A stretch of 64,000 nucleotides of DNA from Geosiphon pyriformis (GCA_016748015.1 JAAOMT010000678.1:600389-664388), one strand, 5' to 3'. Shown: positions 36,332-48,634, counted from the stretch's first letter. Notes: generated by a model from the letters alone, not told the origin. Numbers and translations are program-made.

Positions 36332-38180
36332 TTTTATGTTCCCTTTGGCAATTTAATGGTAGGTAACAAAGAAAGTTTTTTTGGACAGCGGGTAAAGAAG
36401 CATAAAAGATTATTCAAAATGATGGTCAATCTACTTTCCTAATCATCATATTTATATTTTCTAAAAAGGACTCGTGATTTCTCTTCAATTTATTAAAATA
36501 GAGAAATCTTTTGATTACAAACTTTTTAATAAAGCTAAAATAATAGAAAATTCTAAGAAATCAATGAAAGAATGCGTAATCTATGAAACCTTTTCTGGTT
36601 TGACACCCGGAAATGAATGCTTTTTGGAGGCAAAAGCCAAATGACTCCGGTTACCTAAAATATTCTCATTGATGTATGTAAATTGATTTTCGGAAATTCA
36701 TTTTCTGCTTTTCATTTCAATTTTTAAGATCTTTGGCTGCAGGATAATTTAATCCACATCGCATTTGTATCCACATGTGTAATCGAACTTAACATTAAAA
36801 AGCTATATTTAAACATAGATATTTGGGAGAAGTTAGCCTATTTGATTGGAAAGATTTTTTTGAATACGGAATAATTATTATCCATAAGGTTTTGAATTAA
36901 GATAGGCGATTAAATTTTAACCATTAAGGCCTTCATATATAAAAGACATGTAATTGGTTAGTGTTTTAATAGTCCTTTTCAAGTTAAAATAATCATCATC
37001 AATTCACCTTCAAAGATTTACTGGAAACGATTTTAAGTTTTACAAATCATTTCCTCAAAATAATCAGTTTTAAATACATCACTTTAAACTACACACATAG
37101 AACAGCTTTCTCGTTCTAGAAGGGCTAATTTTGATTTTTTTGTTTCTTGAATTACAAATTTTTATTATGAACTGCCTTTCCCAAACTTACCCATTTGTTA
37201 TGATATTTACTTTTTGTTTTTTGTGAAAAAGTGTCAATATTGTTTCATTACCAGAAACAAAACTCTTTTGTCTGTCTAACAACAAAATACTTAATCCCAT
37301 TCAGCAGATCTTTGCAACCTTTTGTAATTTTGACATTCAATGGCGGGCTTTTTGATCATAGAATTTTAATTCCTAATTTTTTATCTTGATTCGGTCGATA
37401 GGGGAACTTGTTTTATAATTATTCCAAAAGAAATTTTATATATAACTCCCTTTAACAATCGGAATTTCCATTTTCCAGTTAAATGACTATCCCATATTCA
37501 TAAATAATGTAATAACGAAATTACACAAATAATTAACACCAGCTATTTCAGAATTTGAATCAAGGTTTAATTAACTATCTGCCCTACTAAAAAATCTCGT
37601 GTCTCGGCACTTCAAAGAATAAAGGAGAAGTTTTAGGACAATGCCCTCAAAAATTTTTGATTCAAAGATCACTGGTTGAATAAAAAAAAATCACCTCATC
37701 TTTTTACTGAATTTTTTAAGGAATAAAGATCGAGAAAACCTCTTCGATTCTTTGAAATTTCAAAAGAGTTATACGAGACACCAAGCAAAAAAAAGTAAGA
37801 TCTGATTTAATATTTTGACACATCAAAACCTTAAATAAAGTTTACCGTTTTATCTACGTAGAACAAAACTCTAATCTCTTTTTCAAAAAGCCTTTCTAGC
37901 CGTAACACAACAGAAATTATCTGTTTACCTTTTTCAAAATCTTCTTATCTCTTAAGATTGCGTGCCTTTTAAAGCTTATCATGAAAATGAATTTTCATGG
38001 ATTAGGAAAACTCAATCCGTGGGAATTCAAAATTTATAAATGGTAGAAAAATTTTGCCAAATATGTGAGTTCTATAACATTTGATTTCAAACTATGCTTG
38101 CATTTCTATGCCCAACTTTTAGCAAAAGATTTGAAACCTTTCAATTTAAAATTAATATATAGAATGTTCATCCAAGCAAG
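36332..38180. other. Gene-free stretch
   Basis: Upstream DNA of the 35930-36331 frame, then about 1.5 kb without credible frames up to the first Fanzor relic. Nothing recognised. Confidence 0.4.
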
Positions 38181-38189
38181 AATTAATAA

Positions 38190-39480
38190 CTTGGAGATTA
38201 TGAATTGGATTGTAACACATTAATAATAAACAATACTAAGCATTGCTATTATTTCCTGGGCGCCATTTTCATCTCTATCTATCACAATTCCACAATCACG
38301 GCATTTTGTACACTTCGGACCCTCCGATTATTTGGATGTGTAAATTAATAACACGAACCGGCCTTGCTGATCTGGCGTTATCTAAGACGATAATTCGTCT
38401 ATTAAAGCATTTTCGGGAGAGTTTTCGTGTAATCTTTCTTGCTTTGTGACTCATCATGTCCGACACTTCAAAAGGAGGAATGAAAATGGAATCGAATTAG
38501 CGGGTAAAGAATCTAACTGATTTCTGACGAATTTCATTTTGCAGACGTATAACTTTCGCAGCATCTGAAAGATCGCCTTATCGAGTCACCGAGTCATTTT
38601 ATTCTTTTGTTTTGAGGAGGCTGTTAATAACTTATCCTTTTTGCAAATGAGATCATTCAAGTACTTGCAAATGCAAACCATATGTCCATAGAATGTTTGC
38701 CAATCTTGTCTACACCTTTTGATGGGGCCACTTGTATTTTTACGCTTTTTTAAAATTAGAGAGGCGATAGTACATGTAAAAAAATTTATTATCGTTACCT
38801 TGTGTCGATGTGCATATGCATATATTGCTGGAGTGTGAAGGTAAGATATATAGAAGTGATTCCAAGATAACTTGGCAAAATTCTGAGTACGAATTGTCAT
38901 GATGTGATGGAGTGCCTTACGAGATTGAAAGAAAGATGCGCTGATGGACCTTGTTTGCTGTGCATAACTTCCTTTTGTGCAAACAATGCTTTGATCAATC
39001 GTTTCGTCTGAGATTTTAAGAGCTGAGACTAAGCGACCTCTTACGAACATCCAAGACAGACTATGAATTTGCAAAAAAAATTTGCCTCGGACAGCTGAAC
39101 GTCATCAAAAAGAAGAGATCTTTGAACACACGTCTAGGTTTTAACCATCCTGTTGCCATGATAACATCTTATTTGATAATAATGCGACTCGGTTTGTTCC
39201 ATTTCACAACAGTATTAAAGGCAAATCTCGTCAAGCCATCCATCGCTTCAATAGCTGCTTCTGAGGGTGGTTGGGATGCATCTTAACTAGCAACGTGCGG
39301 TTGGGGATGCCTTCCTCTTCTGGCGTTTGCCATGAGCTGCTGTTGCCTTTCCCTTACACTTTTTTTTTCCTGCGTTCTCGTTAGTAGCGAGCGGCTCTGC
39401 TTCCCTGCATGCGGTAGATGAAGCGTCTTAAGCCCTTGGCGCTTGACGTCAGAGCCAATATTGGTGAGAACATTGATTTA
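38190..39480 (-). pseudogene. Fanzor (eukaryotic TnpB-like nuclease) relic, copy 1
   Basis: Read on the minus strand in shifting frames. A basic segment (KKKCKGKATAAHGKRQKRKA, about 39310-39375) is followed by the TnpB/Fanzor N-terminal core HPNHPQKQLLKRWM (about 39250-39290) and RFAFNTVV (about 39205-39228). The RuvC-I region is destroyed: where copy 2 has IDPGIRT this copy has two stops. The alignment resumes at PSKGVDKIGKHSMDIWF (about 38680-38725) and DSIFIPPFEVSDMMSHKARK (about 38430-38490). The C-terminal zinc ribbon survives after a frameshift as KCTKCRDCGIVIDRDENGAQ (about 38255-38310). An internal deletion removes the segment between these last two blocks. Fanzors are eukaryotic homologues of IS200/605 TnpB that cut DNA guided by an RNA encoded near the gene's 3' end. 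This copy cannot encode one. Confidence 0.85.
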
Positions 39481-39965
39481 AGGCAAGAAAAGTATTGTTT
39501 AAACCATTTTTACTTAAATATTTGATCAAATAAGTCCTGAAAAGGACATTTTATAACAATTTTTTTCAACTTTCAATGTCTTTAAAAGCATCATTAAAAT
39601 GAATGGCTTTTCCATAAAAATTCAATATTTAAAGTAAGGAGTTTACTCAAATTCTTTGAAAGATCAAGATTTTCTATAATCAAGTCGTTTAAATAATGAT
39701 TCTAATGGTGAAACATTTTTTCACTTATGTTACGAGATATAAGTTTGTGTTTTTATTGTTTTATAAATATATTTCTCTAAATTTGAGTTATGAAATTATA
39801 AAGGGCTCGCGTAATAAAGATTTCTTATATTAGGATAATCAAAATTCAGCTAAAAATTTGAATCTATATTTTGGAAAAATTAAGTGGTAAAATATCCTAA
39901 TACCCATTGTCCTAGGGTGTACTTTTTTCTGATAAGATTTGACTGAATGCTTTTAAACTTCGATA
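39481..39965. other. 3' flank of the C2-domain gene
   Basis: About 480 bp between the C2-domain stop codon and the 5' edge of Fanzor relic 1. It is AT-rich, with no frame or repeat recognised. Confidence 0.4.
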
Positions 39966-41431
39966 TCATTGCCAGAAAGAATCATCTCCTCGATGATTCT
40001 TAGGTTCTTCCTTGTATTTTTCAGGTTTGTTTTTTTCGGGCTCGAGTTTATGATCTTTATGATGTTCTTCAAATTTTTTTCCGCTGACAAAACCTAATGC
40101 TGCAGCTCCTGCCGCGATACCAGCTGTAGTCTATAATGATAAAATTTTAAATGTCAACGGCCACAGTATATTAAGAGTTAATTACAGACTTGAATTTTCG
40201 AATAAATTTCTTTTGAAAATGAATTACCATCCAACCAGGACCTTCGCTCAGGGGTTTCTCAAGTTTTTCAGATTTTTCAGGCTCTTGGCTAGGATAAGCA
40301 GAAGTACTATATTGGTGAGTTGTTTGGGCACCATAGTGTTGTGGGGATGGTGGATTGTACGGAGAACTGCTTGGAGGTTGGACAAACCCAGCGTTGGGGT
40401 TTCCCCCATAAAATCCTGCATCTGGGAAACCACCACTGCCAGGCAATGGGTAGCCTGAGGAAGAGGAATTAACACCAATCGACGGTGGTTGTTGATAAGG
40501 GGATAGTCCTGTTACATACCCTGACTGTTGATTGTGCTCAGTTTTTTTAAAACCCGAAGTCGGAGGGTAGATAGCTCCGGTAGAACTTGTCGAACCCTTT
40601 TAGAAAATAATATATATAGAGCATTTTTCAGCTAGGGTCTAGTAAAAATCTTGTCAGAAGTCTCGTTTACCTGATTTTTAAAAGCTAAAATCAAGTGGAT
40701 TTCTCCAGCCGCTCTGCCATTCGACTCTTTGATTCCAACCCTTTGTTCAATATGACCAGATTCAAACACTGGTCTCAAGTCAATAACGGCTCTGCCTTTG
40801 AAAATTTTGTATTATTAGGTTATTAAATTATACTTTGATCTATTATGAGGTGGAATAAGGCATTTCAAAGGAATGTAGAGAAATAATGTTTTGCTTGCCT
40901 ATAAAATCATCGTTCAAAATATCCTGGTCGTATACATCAAGGTAAAGTTCATTGCTGACTTCGGAGACATTACTAAATATTTTCAGCAATAAGGATTATT
41001 AGTCATGTGCCTAATACACAGTGCCCAAAAATACTTTAACGTGATCACTTACAAGGTAAAGCTTTCATTCCATGAGGCACTTTTCCCCGCATTCTGTTTC
41101 GTCGAAGTCCTTTGTTTGTGCGTCTTGTCAATTGACAATGTGACATAAGGATCCGATTTACCTAAATAATTAAATACCACATCGTAATAAGAGATAGCCT
41201 TAAGAATGGTATTCAACGCGTTTGATGGTTTGGTTGGACTAATTGAGATTTTGGCCAAAAATTCAACCCAAATCCTACTCACTGAAAATGTCGGTGTCCT
41301 TGAGATTTTTCGCATCAACTTTCAAAAAAATCATGACCGATTAAAAATTACATTCGAAATAAAATTGCATGCATTTAATTCCAGCTAAATTCATACCTAC
41401 CAACAGTGATTACAAGCTGACCATAGGGCAT
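39966..41431 (-). CDS. C2-domain protein with Pro/Gly/Tyr-rich tail (seven exons)
   Basis: Exons on the minus strand: 41401-41431, 41283-41318, 41053-41161, 40899-40972, 40671-40795, 40228-40596, 39966-40130. They join into 302 codons without a stop. Residues 1-125 form a C2 domain (MPYGQLVITVVDAKNLKDTD, then SKSDPYVTL, SWNESFTF, YDQDILNDDFIG). The Asp residues that usually bind calcium are all present (Asp20, 26, 74, 76 and 80/81), so calcium-dependent membrane binding is likely. Residues 126-248 are low-complexity Pro/Gly/Tyr/Ser/Gln, and the C-terminus combines GIAAGAAALG with a charged tail (KKFEEHHKDHK). Introns are 74-121 bp. The one after DDFI uses a GC donor (GCAAGC). It has higher GC than its surroundings and no damage. 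It sits between two Fanzor relics. The cellular role is unknown. Confidence 0.85.
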
Positions 41432-41589
41432 CTTATTTATTTTAAAGGTGGAGAATGAGAAATGGGCCTGATGGAGAAATTATTTATACAAAAATAATAG
41501 AAAACGCCAAGAATCAACACAATGAGTAAATCTGACCTCACCTTTAAATTGCAAATCTAAATTTAATGTAGATCAGATCATCGGATTGA

Positions 41590-43240
41590 TTGTAATACAT
41601 CAATAATAGGCTACTATGATCTCCGGAGAGAATCAAGGCTCCCTCAAGCAATGCCCAGAGAAATCATAAGCTTCATTCTGGGCAATAATATACACTCCAA
41701 ATTCTTCTGCTTTTGGCTACTAGACGTTGGCAAAATTGATAGTGTGCCCAACCATGCCTTTTTTGGACCGTTTTTCGTGTAATTTTTCTTATTTTTCGAT
41801 TTGCCATGTTAGATACCTCAAATGACGGGATGATGATGGAATCGAATTCACAAATAAAAAATGCAATTGCCTTTATGTGAATTTTACTTTGTAGCACATA
41901 ATATTTTGCCGCATAGCCACCGCTTTATCAAAGTCTCTAGCCTTACTCTTTTTACGTTTGGAGGTTGAATGTGTGGAACTTTTCTTTTCATGATATCAAA
42001 TTGTCCATCTAGGTTCAAAGACGAACAATGCATCCAATATCATGTTCCCCGATTTTGCCTACTCCTTTTGAGGGAGAATACCAGGTGAATGGTGTACGAA
42101 TGCCAGGATCAATGGAAATTGCATGAAAAGTGTCATTAGTTTGGGTTTCGCGAAGGTCTCGGATACCCAGGCAAACTTCCCATCAGTTAGCGATAATAAG
42201 TGAGCTTGCCATCACATGTAGTCTTGTGTGGATTGGGTCACTTGTTATTATGCCTCTTTTTTTCGAAATGAAGAGGCCACAAAGCACGCTTATCATTATC
42301 CAGAATAGTGGTAGGCTTTTAACGATGTGTAGTAAGCATCGACAGATTATGGGGATAAGTGACATATAAATGCATATTTCGAAAAATTCTGTGTGCAAAT
42401 TGCCGATTTGGAATTATGATTAATTACTTCTTCCCTAGCGATCAATCTTTGTCAATTGCCTCATCGATTATATTTGCTTTGCCGTGACCCCGAAACGAAA
42501 TTCCGAGACGCACAACAGTCCGTATGAACTTGGGCTCACTCCATATCGGAGTTTCTCGTCTTGTTGTCGTATTCATTAGCATCTTTTCCTGCCCGAAAAT
42601 CTTTATAAAGCTTAAGTTTATCTTTGTTGGATTGAGACTTTATCCAAGCCTGTTATGATGGATAGATTTGGGAGTAGACAACAGTATTATAAACAAATTT
42701 AATTAAGCCCAACCATCACGTTAAGAGCTGCTTTTGGAGATGATTCGGATACACCTCGATTAATAGTGTACGTTTAAGAGTATCTTTGGTCTTCTGGCGT
42801 TTGCCACGCGTTGCTATTTCCTTTCCCTTATATTTTTTGTTTTTGCGTTCTCTTCAGTAACGAGAGGCTCTCATTTCCTTCATGCAGTAGATGAAAACTA
42901 TGTTGACGCAAGAAAATCCCGAAAGAGTTTGTGCACGTCAGAAGTCGCATCGTTTAAGAGAACCACGAGTTTTGCAGAATGGAGGGAGAAGATATATTCG
43001 TGGAGGCCGAAGGTGAAACGACAGAGACGGTTACGGTGATTAATGGGAATTTCTGAGAGAGCACTACGGCTTGATGGCAGAGTCGATATCACTGATGAAC
43101 TTTTATGTCGGGAATTGAGCTTAGAGATAAACTTTCTTAATTGCAGAGGTGGTGGAGAAGAAGGAGGGATGGAGATGATGCTGGTGGTGGTCTCATCATT
43201 TTGAGAAGTAGATTAGGAAAGAGAAAAAAAGTGGGCATTT
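41590..43240 (-). pseudogene. Fanzor (eukaryotic TnpB-like nuclease) relic, copy 2
   Basis: The 5' part is an open N-terminal extension (SIISIPPSSPPLQLRKF to KLFRDFLAST, about 43205 down to 42898), interrupted by a stop. It continues with a nuclear-signal-like basic stretch (KKYKGKEIATRGKRQKTK), the core motif YPNHLQKQLLT and FVYNTVV (about 42681-42755). The RuvC-I motif is well kept: HAISIDPGIRTPFTWYSPSK, with the catalytic Asp at 42108-42110, then GVGKIGEHDIGCIV. Downstream, 41673-41897 carries FFICEFDSIIIPSFEVSNM and KITRKTVQKRHGWAHYQF, then NEAY at 41666-41677. The zinc ribbon between NEAY and the terminal GA.I..L segment is deleted. Stops occur in several places. It aligns with copy 1 over about 1.3 kb in the same order and orientation, so the two are duplicates or sibling insertions. 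Confidence 0.88.
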
Positions 43241-43692
43241 ATTTTCGCAATTTACGTTAATTATTTCAATAGAATAGCGGATGTTATAAAGGTTAACGTA
43301 ATAGAAGCATAAACACAATCTTTTATAGTAACCATATCCACACGTATATTTGTGAATTAATAAAATTTTAATTAATCGTTAAAATGGAAAAAACTCATAA
43401 TATTTTCATTCATGAGTATAAAATATTTATACAAGTTCTCAAAATTTATTTCGCAGATGAAAAATTATTTATATGTTAATATTATTTTAGTTTCTCCTTA
43501 GGGCGACTCTCAGACAAAGTTCATATATTATATAATTGAGATAAAGAAAAGATTGAAAAGGTATATAATTGAAATAACTATTTAACAAAAATGAGATAAG
43601 GTAAAAAGGTGTGGGTATCTATACAAAAGTATTTGAATTAAAAGATTCAAATAAACGAATTTTCATATTGCATTGACACTGGCATTGGTATT
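43241..43692. other. 3' flank of HMG-box gene 2
   Basis: AT-rich intergenic DNA between Fanzor relic 2 and the stop codon of HMG-box gene 2. Nothing recognised. Confidence 0.4.
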
Positions 43693-44310
43693 TCAAAGTA
43701 TCTGGTAAAACTCTTCGGCAAAGTGCACCCTGTTATCTTGAGTCTCACATATAAAATCTGGCATGAAGCTCTGTATGAAAGCCAAATAATCGGTTTGATG
43801 ATCATCAACCTTGACATTCACAGAAAAGTTTGATACGCCCAAGTTTGGTGATGTAGAAACATTTGACATTTGATTAGAAAAAACGGAGGTCGAAATTGAC
43901 AAAGGATAAGTATTTTGGAAGAGATAAGGTCTAAATGTGGGAGTTATTCGACTCTCGGTATATTTGAATCCTGGATATCGAGCTCGATGTAAAGTAGAAA
44001 CTTGTTCTGCAAGATCTTTGTATTGTTTTCTGTCATTATCTGATGCATTTTTCCAGAGGAAACTTGAAGCTTTGCAAATCAATCTCATGTTTTGAATACC
44101 GAATATTCTTGCTTCGTGTAAAACATTTTTACGAAATATGAAAAATGCGTTTTGAGGACGTGGAGGTCTTAATATACCCCTTTTTGTCATACGTTGGGAT
44201 GGTAATAATTCTTTGGGGTTTCTGAGTTGTGGAGGAAAGATGTTTTTAATGTTTAACATTCTGATAAGTGATGCGACATCACTTTCCAAATCATTTAGAG
44301 TTTGACCCAT
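43693..44310 (-). CDS. MATA-type HMG-box transcription factor 2
   Basis: Single exon, 205 residues, ATG at 44310 with a pyrimidine-rich then A-rich leader (cttctcatcttttcac, then aaaaATG). The HMG box occupies about residues 49-119 (RPQNAFFIFRKNVLHEARIF, then SSFLWKNA and RKQYKDLA, ending YPGFKYTE). It is closely related to gene 3 at 49397 and more distant from gene 1. Upstream of the box is the shared N-terminal block DVASLIRMLNIKNIFPP...NPKELL. The C-terminal third is Ser/Asn/Phe-rich without a domain and ends EEFYQIL. The frame is intact. A nuclear DNA-binding regulator is expected. Target and function cannot be read from the sequence. Confidence 0.9.
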   Translation of the reverse strand: MGQTLNDLESDVASLIRMLNIKNIFPPQLRNPKELLPSQRMTKRGILRPPRPQNAFFIFRKNVLHEARIFGIQNMRLICKASSFLWKNASDNDRKQYKDLAEQVSTLHRARYPGFKYTESRITPTFRPYLFQNTYPLSISTSVFSNQMSNVSTSPNLGVSNFSVNVKVDDHQTDYLAFIQSFMPDFICETQDNRVHFAEEFYQIL

Positions 44311-44583
44311 TTTTACAGAGATTTTTTTTGTGAAAAGATGAGAAGTAAGTTTGAGAGAAAACCAAATTATTTTTTATAATAGGAATTTTATTATTTTCAA
44401 GTATTTACGTATTTTTAATATTATTTTTTCTTTTTGCTTGAAAAATTCTTGTATAAGAATTATTTTAGAAGTTGTCAGGAGCCTAACTCCCTTTATATAA
44501 ATTCTCATTTGCTCACTTTTTGAAAAAAATGAACTTCAAAAATAGATCGTAGTGTTTTTTTATATTCAGCTACATAAAAATAG

Positions 44584-44657
44584 CAATAATAACAAAAAGA
44601 ACAACGACAAGAATAACAACAACGACAACGACGACAACAACAACAAAAACAACAATA

Positions 44658-44694
<37 letters not shown>
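44584..44694. repeat. Compound (AAC)n-(AAT)n microsatellite
   Basis: Interrupted aac/gac triplets from 44584 to about 44655 run directly into pure aat triplets to 44694. It lies about 270 bp upstream of HMG-box gene 2, in its promoter region. Confidence 0.9.
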
Positions 44695-47600
44695 TAGTAT
44701 TAATATAATAGTTCCCTGAAGTTTTCTATCAAAGTTAATATTCGTCTATTATTATTTTATTTTCAAAACAAAATAACTGTTAGTCACTGCGGCTGAGCTA
44801 TCCAATTTTCTAACGAGAAAATTTTGTCCATCTAGAAATAATGTGCTTTCAAAATAAGTTGAAAAATGCCCACCTTTAAAGAAGAAAGCAATCGATCACA
44901 TGGGGTTGATCATTAAAAATTTTCAAGATAGTGATCCCTATAATCTATGATTTACGATCATAATTAAATAGGCAATTGTGGAATAGGGAGAAATCTTCTT
45001 TATGGAAAATTTGGTTAATCGCTTAATCAAAAAACTCTTAAAGATAAAAGGTAAATCAAAATTTGGATCAGCGGGTGATCCAATCAACGAATCCATTGCC
45101 TAATTTGTTTTTTCAAATGATCATATTATTAACTTTCCCTCTCTAAAGAATTTTCATATTTTTTGTTGGTGTTTCAATATTGGGAATTTATCTTTTTTTA
45201 AACTTCCAATTTTAAAACGAGAAAATATTTGGTGCTTTAACAAATCACTTTTACTATATTAATATCTTGTTTATTTTAAAAATACTGCTTTAATTATCCG
45301 AGATTTGAGAGATCGCCATTGTTGATCGATCTAGAGACCTTTGAAGCAGATCATGTTAGAGATACCGAGATTTTTTTGCTTCACACATAGTTTTCGGGGG
45401 TAAATATTTGTTCGAATGCTTAGTTATTCCAATTTAAATTTTTTCACTAGAAATTATATTCAATCTGTAGCAGTTGACCTGGTATGGATTCAGCTAAAAT
45501 GGGTAGTTTGTAAATATCAACTCAATTTAGCATATCTTGAAATATTTTTTTTAGTAAACAAAATGGTATATTTGTTAAAAAGTTTTAGAAGAATTCTATT
45601 TTTTTGTCCTTTAAGTAATTGAATTATTAGAAGTTTTCTGGAACAAAAAATTTAAAAAATTTCATAAAGTTATATGAGAAAATTCTATATTTGCTTGAAA
45701 ACCAATAACCTTGTTTGATAGAAAAATTTTCTCGATTGATCTGTGAAAAAAGTAAAAATAAAATAAAAACGTTTCGGGAGAAGAAAAAGCTAAGTTTGAA
45801 CTTTTTATTATTATTTTCTATTAATCTTGCTTTGCTCCAGGCAACATAATTTAACCAAAATAGTTAACCTAAACTTGTTTCTAACTCCTTTTTATTTATG
45901 AGAAATATGACGTAATTTCGTGAAGTTTTAAGGGGGAATAAACTTAAGAAGTGGCAAGAGTTAATTAGATTGATCATAATCTTAGATATAATTACTACGA
46001 TTTAATAGAAACCTGCTAAAAACACGAGAGAGAGGGTAATCGAGATAGCTCGATATTCAGAACTTTTGTTGTTGAGTTTAGGTAATATGATTTGGACAAA
46101 TTACACGTTAGCTAATCGGAAATTTCTTTTGTATATTGTGAAATTGTTACTTGGGGGGGGGGGGGGNNNNNNNNNNNNNNNNNNNNTTTGAATTTTGTAA
46201 ACATGAGATATGACAAATTGTTAATGACGAAAAACTTTGGATTATATTTGGTGTGATATGTTCATTTTTAACATTAAAATTACCCAGGCTTCTATATCGG
46301 GAGAAAAAAAAAAGGAGGTTGTTTATTCAATTTCTTTTATTTTTTTTTGCTGAATCATCGAAATTCTACTACCAAGTTCATAATTGTTCCTGACACTTTT
46401 TATTTTATTTTATTTAATTTTATTTTATTGATTAAAATCTTAAAACAAAGACTAAATTAATTTACTTGACTTATAATTAAAACACTTTTTTTTTATTCGA
46501 ATTTGTTTTCCTTAACAGAATAGTAGGATAAATATCGAAATATAAACGCATTGTTTTTTTTTCTTGAAATTCTTGGAAAATTCCTTTTTAATTTTTTCGT
46601 TAAATTGCTAAATTGATAAATTTCTAATGTAAAAAAAAAAATATATTTTCACAGAAGCTTTTGTTTTATTTATTATTCTTTTTTTTGTTTTACTTTTTGC
46701 CTAAAAAAATTCAAAAATAAAAAATTTTGATTGCTTAAAAAAAATTTTTATGGAAACACACCTAAACCTTTAATTTTGAAAAACTTTTTTCATTCAAATC
46801 AATTTGTTAAAACTAAATATAGATTTCTTTAATCGGAATGATGGCTTTTTTGATTGATTGATTTATTTATTTATTTATTTATTTCCGAGACTTTAATTGT
46901 AAGGGTACGATACGCTATTTATTTTGAGCTAAATAATGACAAAATATCAAGACATTTTGCCATTATTAATAGAAAACCTAGCATCAAAGAATAAATAGAG
47001 ATCAGCATTCATTTTACCACGAATCAAAAATAAAATACAAACTTTCAAAATAGTCCCATTGATTGCGAAAAATTTCATTATTATTAGCATGATAGGCTTA
47101 AGGCCTTAGAAAGAAAATTGCAAGAAAATGAAAAGTGAGTTTTTTGAAAGATTTTATTTTGCAAAAATTTTTCGAAATTAGATCCTACCCAATAGATCTA
47201 ATTCAAAAATCTGATTTATTAATTTTTTGACGTTTTTTTTGCTCAAGTTTCTAATAATCTTCACAGGGTCTCATCAAACCATTTGACGATTATGAATACT
47301 TGAAAACAAACTATAACAAAAAAACAACTTCCTAAAGAAATCTTCAACATTGGTTTTTAGAAACAAATCTCTGAAAAAAACAACTCCATTTCCACCTAGA
47401 AAAATTGACTCTTCTTTCGAAACAATGTGAACGATGATCATAATTTCATCTACAAAATTTGTTTATGATTTTCATTTAGAAAATTTCCGACAAATTTTTT
47501 CCCGCAGATTTGCAAAGGAAACTCTTTTCAGCAAGATCAGAATCAACAGAAATTTTGAATTTCCTCGCAGATTTTTAGAAATTAAACGTTCTTTCCAAGT

Positions 47601-48634
47601 ACAATAAACAATTACCTAATATTTTGACCCGGAAAAACCATACAGTGTTGATATAAATTATGACAAAATAAATCATTTGATCTACACTTGGCTCACTAGC
47701 CGAATAGATCTACTAAAAGTTGTGATATTTTCTCATTCATATTTCGATTAATCTTAAAAGTTCAATTTTCAACCTTAATTACGAAATCAGTTTGACTTTC
47801 ATGATTATTATGCCTAACTTTTAATTTTTTGTTGTGAAATTCTTACCTCAATAATGCTTAATAAGTGAATAAATTATTATTAAATCATTTATTATTTTAA
47901 TTTCTAAGTTGAAAGTTTCAAATGAAAAAATTATAAGCTATTTTTTTTTTTACTTTGAAATACTAAAACATCAAGTACTGTATTGAATCTTTGTTTTAAA
48001 GCTTCAAACCTATTAATAAAAAAAACCCTAAAAATTATATCTTATTAATAATAAATGAAATTTTTTAAAACAACATTACATTTTATATTTTAATATTTAA
48101 ATAAAATAATGGTTAATTATATATATATAATTAAAAATGCAAAGATTTTAATCGCATTTTGTCAGAATATAATATTAAAAAAAGGAAATCTAAATAAGAT
48201 AAAAATTTATTCGAATTTTTATCTTTTTTACAATGTGAAATTGTATTTTTAATATTCCATTATCAGAAACATTTATTTTATAAAAAAAATTTTAAATGAA
48301 AAAAAATATTTTATCATAATAAATTTTCATATTTTCATAAATTACATGCAAAAATATTTCTCCCAATTTTCAATGACAATATTAAAGAATTAAATTATGT
48401 ATAAAAACTTTTATAATAAATTAATTAATTTTAGTTTATAATTTTTAAAAATTTTATATAAACATAAACATAAAAATAAACAAATAAAAGTAATTTTTAT
48501 TAAATTTAAGTTGGCATTTATGAGCTCAAATGATCATATTCATTTGTGATATGGAATTTCTTATTTAAATATTAATTTCAATATTTTATCAAATCAACAT
48601 TTCTTAACTTGTGATTGATTGATTGATTTGAATA
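44695..48634. other. Gene-free stretch containing an assembly gap
   Basis: About 3.9 kb with no credible gene. A 68-codon frame at 45416-45622 is not supported. The sequence becomes progressively more AT-rich after 46200 and contains ATTT repeats near 46865. A block at 47940-48500 approaches the composition of the AT-rich blocks, but no landmark of the repeat family was aligned. Confidence 0.4.
46153..46186. other. Poly-G run followed by a 20-base N gap
   Basis: Fourteen G (46153-46166) followed by twenty N (46167-46186). A poly-G run is exceptional here, and next to a gap it may be a sequencing artefact or a hard-to-read G tract. The true distance across the gap is unknown. Confidence 0.95.

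Noticed and set aside
38586-39074. 162-codon minus-strand frame as an independent gene
   Set aside because: Begins with a non-ATG codon and overlaps Fanzor relic 1, whose motifs are read in other frames across the same stretch; it is an incidental frame in the relic.
42130-42398. Frames on both strands (79 and 71 codons)
   Set aside because: They lie within Fanzor relic 2 and do not carry its motifs.
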